The position numbers and the translations under genes were made by a program. DNA of 64,000 nt from Clostridium muellerianum (GTDB taxonomy: Bacteria > Bacillota > Clostridia > Clostridiales > Clostridiaceae), in contig NZ_JABBNI010000047.1 in the NCBI RefSeq assembly GCF_012926525.1, forward strand, positions 186,001 to 250,000, in the 5' to 3' direction. Shown piece by piece: positions 45,742 through 54,993 of this stretch. Under the pieces are notes generated by a model. That model made no database searches and was not told where the DNA came from. It saw nothing but the letters and a program-made list of their open reading frames with translations. Each line of letters opens with the position of its first letter. Position 1 is the first letter of the stretch.

Positions 45742-46143
45742 TTAGCTTTTTTTCAAAATACCAAATATACCAAAAAACGGATCAAGATTAGTAATTATAT
45801 TACATGTCTCTAATATATATATAACTATAATAAATATTAAAACTAATACTGCTGATATAACACCAAAAACAAATCCTCGCCAACGAGGACTTAAAGTATC
45901 TTTTATATCTACAGGTGGAGATGTTACTGTTTCTCCTATAAATATAGAAAAACAAAGAGCATCCAGTTTAAAAGGGATTAAATAATCAAGACTTGGGATA
46001 CCTGTAACACATAATGATATTATATATCCTATGATATATAATATTAAATAAGCAAGCCATTTTCTTTTTATTTTTCTTTTTACTTTAGGAGGTTTTTTAA
46101 TAAACCTTTCTACCCATTTATTAGGTTGTTTTTCTGTACTCAT
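45742..46143 (-). CDS. Membrane protein, probable partner or immunity protein of the WXG toxin
   Basis: 133 aa. Very basic N-terminus (KKPPKVKRKIKRK) and two clear membrane helices (WLAYLILYIIGYIISLCV; FVFGVISAVLVLIFIIVIYIL), separated by a loop with CFSIFIGETVTSPPVDIKD. It starts 22 nt after the toxin stop, on the same strand. A small membrane protein directly after a polymorphic toxin is the usual position of an immunity gene. Immunity is inferred from position only; no known immunity family was recognised. Confidence 0.75.
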   Translation of the reverse strand: MSTEKQPNKWVERFIKKPPKVKRKIKRKWLAYLILYIIGYIISLCVTGIPSLDYLIPFKLDALCFSIFIGETVTSPPVDIKDTLSPRWRGFVFGVISAVLVLIFIIVIYILETCNIITNLDPFFGIFGILKKS

Positions 46144-46181
46144 ATAATCTACCTTCTTTTAATTTTACTTTTTATCTGTAT
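46066..46181. repeat. 116-bp direct repeat, upstream copy
   Basis: Intact-junction copy of the repeat described at 45564-45679; spans the toxin 3' end and partner 5' end. Confidence 0.92.
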
Positions 46182-48069
46182 CGGGTTTGGGTTGTAATGA
46201 ATCTATTGTACTATTGGTATTTCTAAAACCTACACCAGTGTAAAAGGTATTTCTTGAAAGTTCCAATTTATTAAGTAAAGGATGCTCTGTAACTTTGTGG
46301 TATAAAATCATAGGCGTTGTAGTAGTTAAATCTGCTACTTTTGCAGTGTCTGTTGTTGTAACCACTGTAATTTTAGCACCATTTTTTATTGTTTCTTCAA
46401 CTGTTTGCTTAGTTATATTTTCTATAGGTAGGTTTAATTTTTCTGCTTTTGATATATTAGTTGGTCTTGGAAATAGTTTAACTTTATCCTCTAAGTTAGT
46501 ATATCTTGAAAGAGTTTTAAAATCTTCTGTTATACAAATTCCAGCAGTACCTAAACCGACTAAATTATAATATTTTTCTCCGTTTGTATCACCAAATGCT
46601 TTTTTATAAGTCAATTCTTTTAGCGGGTTATATACAGGGATTTTGGGATTCTTAAGTTTTGCCAATTTACTTACTCCTTCAATCCAATTACTACCACCTT
46701 CTGCCGTTAAATATGTTCCAATAGTTAGTAATCCTCCACCAATAATTGCTCCCAAAGCAGTTTTAGTCTTACGTTCTAATTTATTCTGTGGTATTAAAAT
46801 TGTTCCATTTGAAAATACAGTTGAAAATGCAGAAGCATAGACCATTTTCTTTCCAGCACTCATAAATGTTTTTCCTAAACCAGCCTCCGTATAACCTCCT
46901 ATTATTTCGGCAATACCATCCCAGCTTAATGCTATATTATTTTTTATCTTTTTCCAATTAACATTTTTACCACTTGTTATATTGGTTATTTTTTTCGCTA
47001 ATTCATGCTCAAAATAGTCTCTACGGTGGAGTTTCCAGAACATTATACTATCCTTATCAGTGATTCGACTATTTGGATACTTATCAAACCATTTTAATTC
47101 ATCTGCTAAATAGTTAATTCGATTTAAGGTGTCTTTATCAATATTTGATATATCAATTGCTTTGCCTGTTTTGGGGTCTATAATATAAGTTACAGATGAT
47201 GTAGCGTTCATACCTATCAAGTTCATAAATTGAGATAAATTCTGATTTTCTCTTACCACTTGATTTTTTAATTGAGCATATTTCTCTTCACCTAATACTT
47301 TTTCTACATATGCTAATATCTCTTTTTCTTCATTAGTCAAGCTGTCGGGATTTTTTAGCATTAACTGCATTACTTTATCCTTATCTACTTGTCCATTTTC
47401 TGAAATAATTTGCATACCTCTGATTTGAGATATTCCTTCAGTTATTCCTGATATCTTTGAAAATACGGAACATATATTATATTCCATATCTCTTACGCTA
47501 TTACAATATGCATTAAATGAATCATTAAATTCTGTTAAGCTTGCTGTCTGGTTTCTAAGTGAATTTTGTAAATTCACAACATCATCTGTAATTGTAAATG
47601 TTGTAAATGTCAGGCTGTTTACCAAACTTAGTATTTCTACAAATTTAGAATTCATTTGTTTATAATAATCTATACATTCACTAACATTATTATTTATTGG
47701 AAACTGTCCTCCATATTGAAGTGAAATAATTCCTGAATCATCATTTGTAAGAGCTACTCCGCTTGTACTTCTTTTTATGCATGCTTCAAAATTCTCACTT
47801 CTTTTCTTTAATTGAATTGCGTTTGGCTTTTCTTCACTTTCTAAAGCATTTTTCTCATATTTCATTTGTTCTATGAAGTTTGTATAAAATTCCTGCTTTT
47901 TAATATGATTTTCCATAAATTTATCTTTTGCTTCACCTGACCAACCTTGGTCAGTAAGTTCTTTAATTGCCTTGTTTATGTTTTCTTTTTGGTCTTCTAA
48001 ATCCTTTATTACATTTTCATATTGACTTATTGCATTAGTTAACTCCCCTATGTCTAAACTAAAATCCAT
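46165..48069 (-). CDS. WXG100-headed polymorphic toxin, probable type VII secretion substrate
   Basis: 634 aa. Residues 1-95 form a helical hairpin with the WXG motif at W43-S44-G45 (DQGWSGEAKDKF), as in ESAT-6/WXG100 domains of type VII substrates. A long helical middle follows (to about 330). A glycine-rich hydrophobic segment (ALGAIIGGGLLTIGTYLTAEGG) lies before the C-terminal 160 residues, which I do not recognise and which would be the effector domain. No signal peptide. ATG follows GGGGGT. No EssC-type ATPase is in the window, so export machinery must lie elsewhere. Confidence 0.78.
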   Translation of the reverse strand: MDFSLDIGELTNAISQYENVIKDLEDQKENINKAIKELTDQGWSGEAKDKFMENHIKKQEFYTNFIEQMKYEKNALESEEKPNAIQLKKRSENFEACIKRSTSGVALTNDDSGIISLQYGGQFPINNNVSECIDYYKQMNSKFVEILSLVNSLTFTTFTITDDVVNLQNSLRNQTASLTEFNDSFNAYCNSVRDMEYNICSVFSKISGITEGISQIRGMQIISENGQVDKDKVMQLMLKNPDSLTNEEKEILAYVEKVLGEEKYAQLKNQVVRENQNLSQFMNLIGMNATSSVTYIIDPKTGKAIDISNIDKDTLNRINYLADELKWFDKYPNSRITDKDSIMFWKLHRRDYFEHELAKKITNITSGKNVNWKKIKNNIALSWDGIAEIIGGYTEAGLGKTFMSAGKKMVYASAFSTVFSNGTILIPQNKLERKTKTALGAIIGGGLLTIGTYLTAEGGSNWIEGVSKLAKLKNPKIPVYNPLKELTYKKAFGDTNGEKYYNLVGLGTAGICITEDFKTLSRYTNLEDKVKLFPRPTNISKAEKLNLPIENITKQTVEETIKNGAKITVVTTTDTAKVADLTTTTPMILYHKVTEHPLLNKLELSRNTFYTGVGFRNTNSTIDSLQPKPDTDKK

Positions 48070-48165
48070 TTATTTACCCCCATATATATGTACCTTTTCA
48101 TTAATATTCAAATACCACCTTATTTTAATATTTATGTATATATATGTGAATACGCCTTTGTTTTC

Positions 48166-48198
48166 CTCTGTCCTCTGTCAATTGTCATCTAAAAAAGG
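48166..48198 (+). repeat. Short repeat GAGGACAG/CTGTC, copy 2
   Basis: CCTCTGTCCTCTGTCAATTG then TCATCTAAAAAAGG, matching the end of 33222-33279. It lies at the upstream border of the toxin module. Confidence 0.55.
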
Positions 48199-48343
48199 TT
48201 GCGTCGTATTATTTTTAACATGTGAAAGATAAATTGATTTAACGTTATTTTCTTTAAATTTAATGAGTTTAAATTTTTAACACTATACTATAAAAATTCA
48301 TATAATACAGAAAGAGTTGTGTTAAATTAAAGGAGATGAGGTT

Positions 48344-49105
48344 TTGGATAAAGTATGTGTAAAAAATATCTATATGAACTATCATTCGCTGAAGAATTGT
48401 ACTAAAGCACTGATAAATATAAACTTTACAGTGGAAGAAGGAGAGTTTTTAAGTATAGTTGGACCTTCTGGCTGTGGTAAATCAACACTTTTAAATATAA
48501 TATCAGGATTATTAAAACCTTCCTTTGGCGAAATTTATATAGATAATGAAAGTTTAGCTGATTTTTCTACTAAAATGGGGTATATGTTTCAGCGTGATCA
48601 GTTATTTGAATGGATTACTGTATGGGATAACATACTGTTAGGTATTAAAATACAACATAAAAAAGTAAGTGATTATACTGAAAAAATAAACAAGTTACTT
48701 AAAGATTATGGATTATGGGATTTTAGATTCCATTATCCCAAGGAACTTTCAGGTGGAATGAGACAAAAGGTAGCACTTATACGAACCCTTGCTGTAAATC
48801 CAGAAGTTTTGCTTCTAGATGAACCTTTTTCAGCTCTAGATTATCAAACCAGACTTAATATAAGTGATGAAATATTTAAGATAATAAAAAAAGAAGGCAA
48901 AACGGCAATTATGGTAACCCATGATATAGCTGAAGCTATATCTATGTCCAATAGAATTATTGTGTTATCTAGTAGACCTGCTGAAATAAAAAAAATATTT
49001 AATATAGAATTTTCAGTTCCACATGAATCACCACTCAAATCAAGGGAGGAACCAGAATTTAGAATATATTTTAATAATATATGGAAGGAGTTAAATTCAC
49101 AATGA
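48344..49105 (+). CDS. ABC transporter ATP-binding protein, NitT/TauT (second unit)
   Basis: 253 aa: GPSGCGKST, YMFQRDQLFEW (Q-loop), LSGGMRQK, VLLLDEPFSALD and VTHDIAEAI. TTG start behind AAAGGAGATGAGG. Its stop overlaps the permease start (ATGA), so the two are translationally coupled. Paralogue of the ATPase at 43305. Confidence 0.93.
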   Translation: MDKVCVKNIYMNYHSLKNCTKALININFTVEEGEFLSIVGPSGCGKSTLLNIISGLLKPSFGEIYIDNESLADFSTKMGYMFQRDQLFEWITVWDNILLGIKIQHKKVSDYTEKINKLLKDYGLWDFRFHYPKELSGGMRQKVALIRTLAVNPEVLLLDEPFSALDYQTRLNISDEIFKIIKKEGKTAIMVTHDIAEAISMSNRIIVLSSRPAEIKKIFNIEFSVPHESPLKSREEPEFRIYFNNIWKELNSQ

Positions 49106-49899
49106 TAGATGAAGTAAAAGAACATTCCTTGTATATTAGTAATGTTGAGAAGAGAAAAAGAAAAATAGTGTTTTCTAGGTTGTTAATTTTGATACTAATT
49201 TTTGCTTTGTGGGAAGTATTAGGTGATTTAAAAATAATGGATCCTTTTTTGACAAGTACTCCATCAAGAATGTGGAAGTGTCTATTGAAATTATATTCAG
49301 AGGGCAATTTGTTTAATAATATATGGATTACCTGTTTGGAAACTATATATGGATTTTTATTAAGTACTGTTCTCGGCACTATAATTGCTATACTTCTATG
49401 GTGGTCAGATTTTGTATGTAAGGTTTTAGATCCGTATATTGTAGTACTTAATGCGCTTCCTAAGGTAGCACTTGCCCCTATTATAATCTTTTGGGCTGGA
49501 AATGGAACTACTGCAATAATAGTTGTGGCTTTACTTATATCTATAGTAGTTACAATAATATCTGTGTTAAATGGATTTAAAGAAGTTGATGTTGATAAGA
49601 TTAAACTTTTAAGAACCTTTGGAGCTTCTAAACTTCAAATATTAATACATCTTATAATTCCAAGCTCAGTACCAACACTAGTTTCTGCTCTTAAAATAAA
49701 TGTGGGACTTTCCTGGGTAGGTGTTATAATGGGTGAATTTTTAGTTGCGAAGGATGGGCTTGGTTTCTTAATAATATATGGTGGTCAGATTTCTGAGCTG
49801 GATACAGTTATGTTAAGTGTTTTGATATTGTCTGTTCTAGCTTATGCAATGTACGAAGGAGTTGAATTTATAGAAAAGAAACTCATAATGAGACGGTAG
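49102..49899 (+). CDS. ABC transporter permease, NitT/TauT (second unit)
   Basis: 265 aa, about six membrane helices, EAA loop LLRTFGASKLQILIHLIIPS. ATG 49102 has AAGGAG 11 nt upstream and overlaps the ATPase stop by 4 nt; an earlier in-frame ATG (49081) lies well inside the ATPase gene. No binding protein accompanies this pair, so it may share the lipoprotein at 44208. Confidence 0.92.
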   Translation: MIDEVKEHSLYISNVEKRKRKIVFSRLLILILIFALWEVLGDLKIMDPFLTSTPSRMWKCLLKLYSEGNLFNNIWITCLETIYGFLLSTVLGTIIAILLWWSDFVCKVLDPYIVVLNALPKVALAPIIIFWAGNGTTAIIVVALLISIVVTIISVLNGFKEVDVDKIKLLRTFGASKLQILIHLIIPSSVPTLVSALKINVGLSWVGVIMGEFLVAKDGLGFLIIYGGQISELDTVMLSVLILSVLAYAMYEGVEFIEKKLIMRR

Positions 49900-49921
49900 T
49901 ACAGGTTAACAAAATAAGCAT

Positions 49922-50219
49922 AATGTGACACAAGGTATAGTGAAAGTTTTGATTTTAACTTTTACTACGAGATATAGGATAAGCGTTTACTCACTGCTAA
50001 ATATTTTCAATTAGTCTAAGCTCAAAGTTAATGAAAACCTAAGAATTTTGCCAAACTCGGTTCCCTCAAACAAGGCTAAAGTTCTAAGGCTTTCCTTAAC
50101 TTCTCGCTAAGACTAATAAGAAAACAATTTAGCTAATGTGAATAAACGCTTATTCTATATCCATACGTAAAAGTTAAAATCAAAACTAGTAACTTCACTT
50201 GCACAAATTTAGTTACATT
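49922..50219 (+). repeat. Palindromic repeat family R3, copy a
   Basis: About 298 bp. Arms AGTTTTGATTTTAACTTTTA and the reverse pair up, as do GATATAGGATAAGCGTTT and AAACGCTTATTCTATATC. Apical loop AAACTCGGTTCCCTCAAACA (50053-50072) is identical in copy b (54994-55288), while the stems differ by paired changes. Confidence 0.9.
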
Positions 50220-50287
50220 GTTATTAAGATTTGATCAATGGTAATTTACAGAATATTTTAAGTTTTATTTCATTATTGTTAATAAAA

Positions 50288-50296
50288 TGCTATAAT
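50288..50296 (+). promoter_or_regulatory. Extended -10 of the pab/fol operon promoter
   Basis: TGCTATAAT with no good -35 at 17 nt. It lies 40 nt before the pabA start, downstream of repeat R3a. Confidence 0.55.
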
Positions 50297-50335
50297 ATAC
50301 GGGTATTATATAAAAGAATACTAAGGAGCGAAAAT

Positions 50336-50914
50336 ATGTTCTTAATGATTGATAACTATGATTCTTTTGTTTACAATTTAGTGCGATATTTAGAAGAATT
50401 ACAGGAGGAGGTAAAAGTATTTAGAAACGATAAATTAACTTTGAATGATATAGAAAATATGAAACCACAAGGGATTATAATTTCACCGGGACCAAAATCT
50501 CCTGAAAATTCAGGAATTTGTGTGGATGTAATAAAGAAATTTGCAGGTAAAATTCCTATTTTAGGTATATGTTTGGGACATCAAAGTATAGGATATGCTT
50601 TTGGTGCGAATATAGTAAAAGGTAAGGAACCTGTGCATGGAAAAGTATTCCCAGTACATCACAAAGGTAAAGGAATTTTTAAAGGAATAAAAAGTCCTTT
50701 TAAAGTTACTAGATACCATTCTCTTATAATAGAAAAAAAAAGTTTACCTGAATGCTTAGAAATAACCTCAGAAAGCTCAGATGGAGTTATTATGGGTATA
50801 AAGCATAAGAAGTTTTTAATAGAAGGAGTGCAGTTTCACCCTGAGGCAGAACTTACAGAGTTTGGACATGAAATTTTAAAGAATTTCTTAGAAAGAGCTA
50901 AGGCTATAAAATAA
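50336..50914 (+). CDS. pabA: Aminodeoxychorismate synthase glutaminase subunit
   Basis: 192 aa class I glutamine amidotransferase supplying ammonia to PabB. Catalytic Cys in GICLGHQSIGYAFGA and the late GVQFHPEAELT are present. ATG 50336 lies 7 nt after AAGGAG; the upstream open frame has no ribosome site. Belongs to the PabA/TrpG family; the following pabB and folP settle it as the folate enzyme. First gene of pabA-pabB-pabC-folP. Confidence 0.94.
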   Translation: MFLMIDNYDSFVYNLVRYLEELQEEVKVFRNDKLTLNDIENMKPQGIIISPGPKSPENSGICVDVIKKFAGKIPILGICLGHQSIGYAFGANIVKGKEPVHGKVFPVHHKGKGIFKGIKSPFKVTRYHSLIIEKKSLPECLEITSESSDGVIMGIKHKKFLIEGVQFHPEAELTEFGHEILKNFLERAKAIK

Positions 50915-50952
50915 TTGAAAAAGCACAATAAAAAAAGCTGGGGGTAGAGCTT

Positions 50953-52305
50953 ATGGAAGCTTTAATTAAAGAAATAAAAATAGATTTAAATGCTTTTGAT
51001 ATATATTCCCTATTTAAAGAAGATAAAACAGTTAGTATACTAGATAGTGGGATGGACGCAGAGAATTTAGGAAGGTATTCTTTTATAGGATTAAATCCTT
51101 TTTTAAAATTTAAGTATGAAAATGATATTTGTAGTATAAATGATGAAAAATTTAAAGAAAAAAATCCTTTTAAAGAAATTAAAAAGCTTATAAATAAATA
51201 TAAAATAGAAAACAATACAAAATTACCTTATGTAGCAGGAGCCATGGGGTATTTTTCTTATGATTTAGGGCGAAGTATAGAAAATCTACCAACTATGTCA
51301 GTAGAAGATGTAAAAATCCCAGATTGTTACTTCTATTTTTATGATAATGGAATAATCGTAGACAGTCTAGAAAAGAAAACTTTTATTACGGCGTTAGGAG
51401 TATTAGACTCGAAGCAAAATAGTATTGATAATATAAAAAATGTAATATTTAAAGGTAATAAAGTTGAATATCATGAATTGAAAAATAGAAATACTGAATT
51501 TACATCTAACTTTAAAAAGGCGAATTATATAGATACTGTAGAAAAAGTTAGGCAGTATATTAGAAATGGTGATATATACATTACTAATCTAACTCAAAGA
51601 TTTTTTTGTGAGACAAAGAGGAAACCTTATGATGTTTATAAAGATTTAAGGTATATAAATCCAGCACCCTTTGCAGCTTTTATGAATATAGAAGGTTTTA
51701 GTATAGTGTGTTCTTCACCAGAAAGATTTTTAAAGATTAGAGATAATATTGTAGAAACAAGACCAATAAAAGGTACAAGACCTAGAGGAAAAAGCAGAGA
51801 AGAGGATTTGAAAAATAGACAAGAACTTATAGATAGCGAAAAGGATCATGCAGAACTTCTTATGATTGTGGATTTAGAAAGAAATGATCTGAGCAAAGTT
51901 TGCGAGCCTTATTCTGTAAAAGTTAAAGAGTTATTTGAACTAGAAGAATATAGTACTGTATTTCATTTAGTATCTACAGTAATAGGAAAGTTGAAAAATG
52001 AATATACTTCAGTTGATTGTGTTGAAGCATGTTTTCCAGGAGGGTCTATAACAGGGGCACCAAAGATTAGATCAATGGAAATTATAGATGAGTTAGAACC
52101 TACTAGAAGAAATATATATACTGGAAGTATAGGCTATTTTGGATTTGATGGTAATGTGGATTTTAATATAGTAATAAGAACTATAATTATGAAAGCTGGA
52201 AAAGCTTATTTTGGAGTAGGTGGGGGGATTACTTGGGAGTCAGATAAGGAGTCAGAGTATGATGAAACCTTAGATAAGGCAAGAGCATTAATGAGGGTGC
52301 TATAA
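50953..52305 (+). CDS. pabB: Aminodeoxychorismate synthase component I
   Basis: 450 aa chorismate-utilising enzyme. Aminates chorismate to 4-amino-4-deoxychorismate. The motif PIKGTRPRGKSREED has the Lys typical of PabB, where TrpE has Ala; CFPGGSITGAPK and the C-terminal GVGGGITWESDKESE are intact. ATG after GCTGGGGGT. Confidence 0.95.
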   Translation: MEALIKEIKIDLNAFDIYSLFKEDKTVSILDSGMDAENLGRYSFIGLNPFLKFKYENDICSINDEKFKEKNPFKEIKKLINKYKIENNTKLPYVAGAMGYFSYDLGRSIENLPTMSVEDVKIPDCYFYFYDNGIIVDSLEKKTFITALGVLDSKQNSIDNIKNVIFKGNKVEYHELKNRNTEFTSNFKKANYIDTVEKVRQYIRNGDIYITNLTQRFFCETKRKPYDVYKDLRYINPAPFAAFMNIEGFSIVCSSPERFLKIRDNIVETRPIKGTRPRGKSREEDLKNRQELIDSEKDHAELLMIVDLERNDLSKVCEPYSVKVKELFELEEYSTVFHLVSTVIGKLKNEYTSVDCVEACFPGGSITGAPKIRSMEIIDELEPTRRNIYTGSIGYFGFDGNVDFNIVIRTIIMKAGKAYFGVGGGITWESDKESEYDETLDKARALMRVL

Positions 52306-52309
52306 AAGG

Positions 52310-53080
52310 ATGTGGGATAATTTGATAGTTTTAAATGGTACTTTATTAGAAGAAGAAAAAGTTATATTAGATAGTGGTTTTTATTTTGGAAGAGGGCTTT
52401 TTGAAACTATGCTAGTAAAAGAAAAGCCTATATTTTTAAATGAACATTTAGATAGAATAAATAAAGGACTTAAACTTATAGGAGTAAACAAAACTATAAG
52501 TGATGAAGAAGTAATGAAAGCAGTTTTAAAATTAAAATGTAAAAATAATATTTTAAAGCTAGTAGTTACTGAAAAAAACACTATTTTTACTTCTAGAAAA
52601 AATAATTATATAGATAAACATTATAAAAAAGGTTTTAGTATAAAAATAAGTAATGTAAAAAGAAATGAATATTCATCATTAACTTATCTAAAATCTATGA
52701 ATTATCTTGAAAACATATTAGAGCATGAAAAATGTATAAGTGAAGGATATAATGAAGTATTGTTTTTAAATACTAAAGGTAATTTAGCAGAGGGCAGTAT
52801 ATCTAATGTATTTTTTGTAAAAAATGGGAAAATACATACACCAAAAGTAGAATGTGGATTATTAAGTGGAACTATTAGAAAATGTATTGTTGATAAATAT
52901 AATGTAGTAGAAGGAGAATTTATAAAAGAAGACTTACTTAATTCAGAAGGCATTTTTTTAACTAATAGTATTATGGGTATTATGAAAGTATCAGAAGCAT
53001 GTGGAATAAAATTTAAAGATAATAATATTATAGAAAATATATATAAAGACTATAATAATTATATCAATTTATTAGAATAA
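52310..53080 (+). CDS. pabC: 4-amino-4-deoxychorismate lyase
   Basis: 256 aa PLP-dependent class IV aminotransferase-fold enzyme releasing pyruvate and p-aminobenzoate. FGRGLFETM, the PLP-lysine region LKLVVTEKN and NLAEGSISNVFF fit. Begins 4 nt after the pabB stop. The position between pabB and folP supports lyase over branched-chain aminotransferase. Confidence 0.92.
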   Translation: MWDNLIVLNGTLLEEEKVILDSGFYFGRGLFETMLVKEKPIFLNEHLDRINKGLKLIGVNKTISDEEVMKAVLKLKCKNNILKLVVTEKNTIFTSRKNNYIDKHYKKGFSIKISNVKRNEYSSLTYLKSMNYLENILEHEKCISEGYNEVLFLNTKGNLAEGSISNVFFVKNGKIHTPKVECGLLSGTIRKCIVDKYNVVEGEFIKEDLLNSEGIFLTNSIMGIMKVSEACGIKFKDNNIIENIYKDYNNYINLLE

Positions 53081-53130
53081 TTTGTAAAGGGGGGAAATCT
53101 GGTTAAGCAGTTAGTTTAACTAGAAAAGAG

Positions 53131-53952
53131 ATGACAAAAATAATGAAGATAGGTAAAAAGAATTTTGAAATTGGCAAAAGGACTTATGTAATGGGTATTT
53201 TAAATGTTACTCCAGATTCTTTTTCAGATGGAGGCAAATTTAATAACATAGAAAAAGCTGTGCAGCATGCAAAGGAAATGATAGAGCAGGGGGCAGATAT
53301 AATAGACATAGGTGGAGAATCTACAAGACCTAATCACATATCAGTATCAGAAGAAGAGGAATTAAGTAGGGTAGTTCCTGCAATAAAAGCTTTAGTTAAG
53401 GAAATAGATGTTCCAATTTCTGTTGATACATATAAGGGAAAAGTAGCGGAGGAAGCTGTAAAAGCAGGTGCTGCACTTATAAATGATGTTTGGGGATTTA
53501 AAAAAGATGCTTATATAGCAGAAGTAGCAGCAAAGTATGAAGTGCCATGTTGTTTAATGCATAATAGAGAAAATAAAGATTATAAAAACTTAATGGAAGA
53601 TGTATTAAGCGATTTAAAAGAAAGCATAGATATTGCTTTAAAAGCAGGAGTAAAACCTGAAAATATTATTCTAGATCCAGGTATAGGGTTTGCAAAAACT
53701 TATGAACAAAATTTAATGGTTATGAATCACCTTGAGGACTTTAAAAAATTTGGGTATCCATTACTTCTAGGAACTTCTAGAAAGTCCATGATAGGTAATG
53801 CTTTAAATCTTCCTACAGAAGAAAGAGTAGAGGGTACAGTGGCTACTACGGTTATAGGAATAATGAAGGGTTATGATTTTGTAAGAGTTCATGATATAAA
53901 AGAAAACAAAAGAGCGTGCATTATGACAGATGCTATAGTTAGAGTTCATTAG
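53131..53952 (+). CDS. folP: Dihydropteroate synthase
   Basis: 273 aa. Joins p-aminobenzoate to pterin diphosphate; the target of sulfonamides. Motifs MGILNVTPDSFSDGG, DIGGESTRPN, DPGIGFAKT and LLGTSRKSMIG are intact. ATG after AAAAGAG. Last gene of the operon; the pterin genes (folE, folK, folB) are not in the window. Confidence 0.96.
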   Translation: MTKIMKIGKKNFEIGKRTYVMGILNVTPDSFSDGGKFNNIEKAVQHAKEMIEQGADIIDIGGESTRPNHISVSEEEELSRVVPAIKALVKEIDVPISVDTYKGKVAEEAVKAGAALINDVWGFKKDAYIAEVAAKYEVPCCLMHNRENKDYKNLMEDVLSDLKESIDIALKAGVKPENIILDPGIGFAKTYEQNLMVMNHLEDFKKFGYPLLLGTSRKSMIGNALNLPTEERVEGTVATTVIGIMKGYDFVRVHDIKENKRACIMTDAIVRVH

Positions 53953-54048
53953 TAGAAATGTAGATATAATATTTCAAAATGAATCACAAAATTAATGCTT
54001 TTTTAATAGTATATTATAGTGCATCAATATTTGAAAAGGTGAGGTATT

Positions 54049-54981
54049 TTGAAAGCTTATGCTGTTTTTCAGGGTGGAGGAGTTAAGGCTATAGGTTTTG
54101 TAGGTGCAATTAGCAAGTTCGAACAAATGGGATATCAATGGGAAAAGTTAGCGGGAACTTCTGCAGGAGCAATTATAGCTTCTCTGCTAGCGGTAGGATA
54201 TACTGGCAGAGAATTGAAAAGTATAATGAGTACATTAGATTATACTAGATTTTTAGATAAAAACAGATTACAGTCTCTTCCGGTTGTAGGAAAGTTACTA
54301 GGTATTTTAGCTCAGAAGGGACTTTATCAAGGAGATTATATAGAAATTTGGATAGATGAACTATTAAAAGCTAAAGGTAAAACTAAATTTAAGGATGTAA
54401 GTAAAAATGGAGTATCAAATCTTAAAATAATAGCTTCAGATATAACTAAAAAGAGCATTCTTATTCTTCCAGATGATCTTGTAAAATACGGAATTGATCC
54501 TATGGAATTTGAAATTGCTAAAGCTGTTAGAATGAGTACAAGTATTCCTTTTTACTTTAAACCAGAAAAGTTAAGATATGAGGATAAATATAGTTTTATA
54601 GTAGATGGGGGAATATTAAGTAATTTTCCAGTGTGGATATTTGATGTTACAGGAGTTCCTAGATTACCTACCTTTGGATTTAAATTTGAAAAAGTATCTA
54701 AACCATGCAGCCAGAATGAAAAAATTGATTTTTTATGTTTTGTAATGGATTTAGTAGAATCGGTGATTGACAATTATGATGAAACTTATTTAACGGATAA
54801 AGATAGAGTAAGAACTATATCTATACCTACTGCTGATGTTAAAACTACAGAATTTGATATAACAAGAGACAAAAGTTTAAGACTATTTGATTTAGGATAT
54901 GAAAGTGCGGAAAAGTTTCTTAACGAATGGGATTTTAGAGAGTATATTAGATGTTATGTTCAGAAAAATGTATCAGTATAA
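54049..54981 (+). CDS. Patatin-like phospholipase
   Basis: 310 aa. Oxyanion loop GGGVKAIGFVG, nucleophile elbow GTSAG (Ser near residue 42) and catalytic Asp in VDGGILSNFPV form the Ser-Asp dyad. Likely a cytoplasmic or membrane-surface lipid acyl hydrolase. TTG start behind AAAAGGTGAGG. Monocistronic; followed by repeat R3b. Confidence 0.9.
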   Translation: MKAYAVFQGGGVKAIGFVGAISKFEQMGYQWEKLAGTSAGAIIASLLAVGYTGRELKSIMSTLDYTRFLDKNRLQSLPVVGKLLGILAQKGLYQGDYIEIWIDELLKAKGKTKFKDVSKNGVSNLKIIASDITKKSILILPDDLVKYGIDPMEFEIAKAVRMSTSIPFYFKPEKLRYEDKYSFIVDGGILSNFPVWIFDVTGVPRLPTFGFKFEKVSKPCSQNEKIDFLCFVMDLVESVIDNYDETYLTDKDRVRTISIPTADVKTTEFDITRDKSLRLFDLGYESAEKFLNEWDFREYIRCYVQKNVSV

Positions 54982-54993
54982 GCACAATAAAAG

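Noticed and set aside
46295-46840. Two + strand frames opposite the toxin gene
   Set aside because: Antisense shadows of the toxin coding sequence, without ribosome sites.
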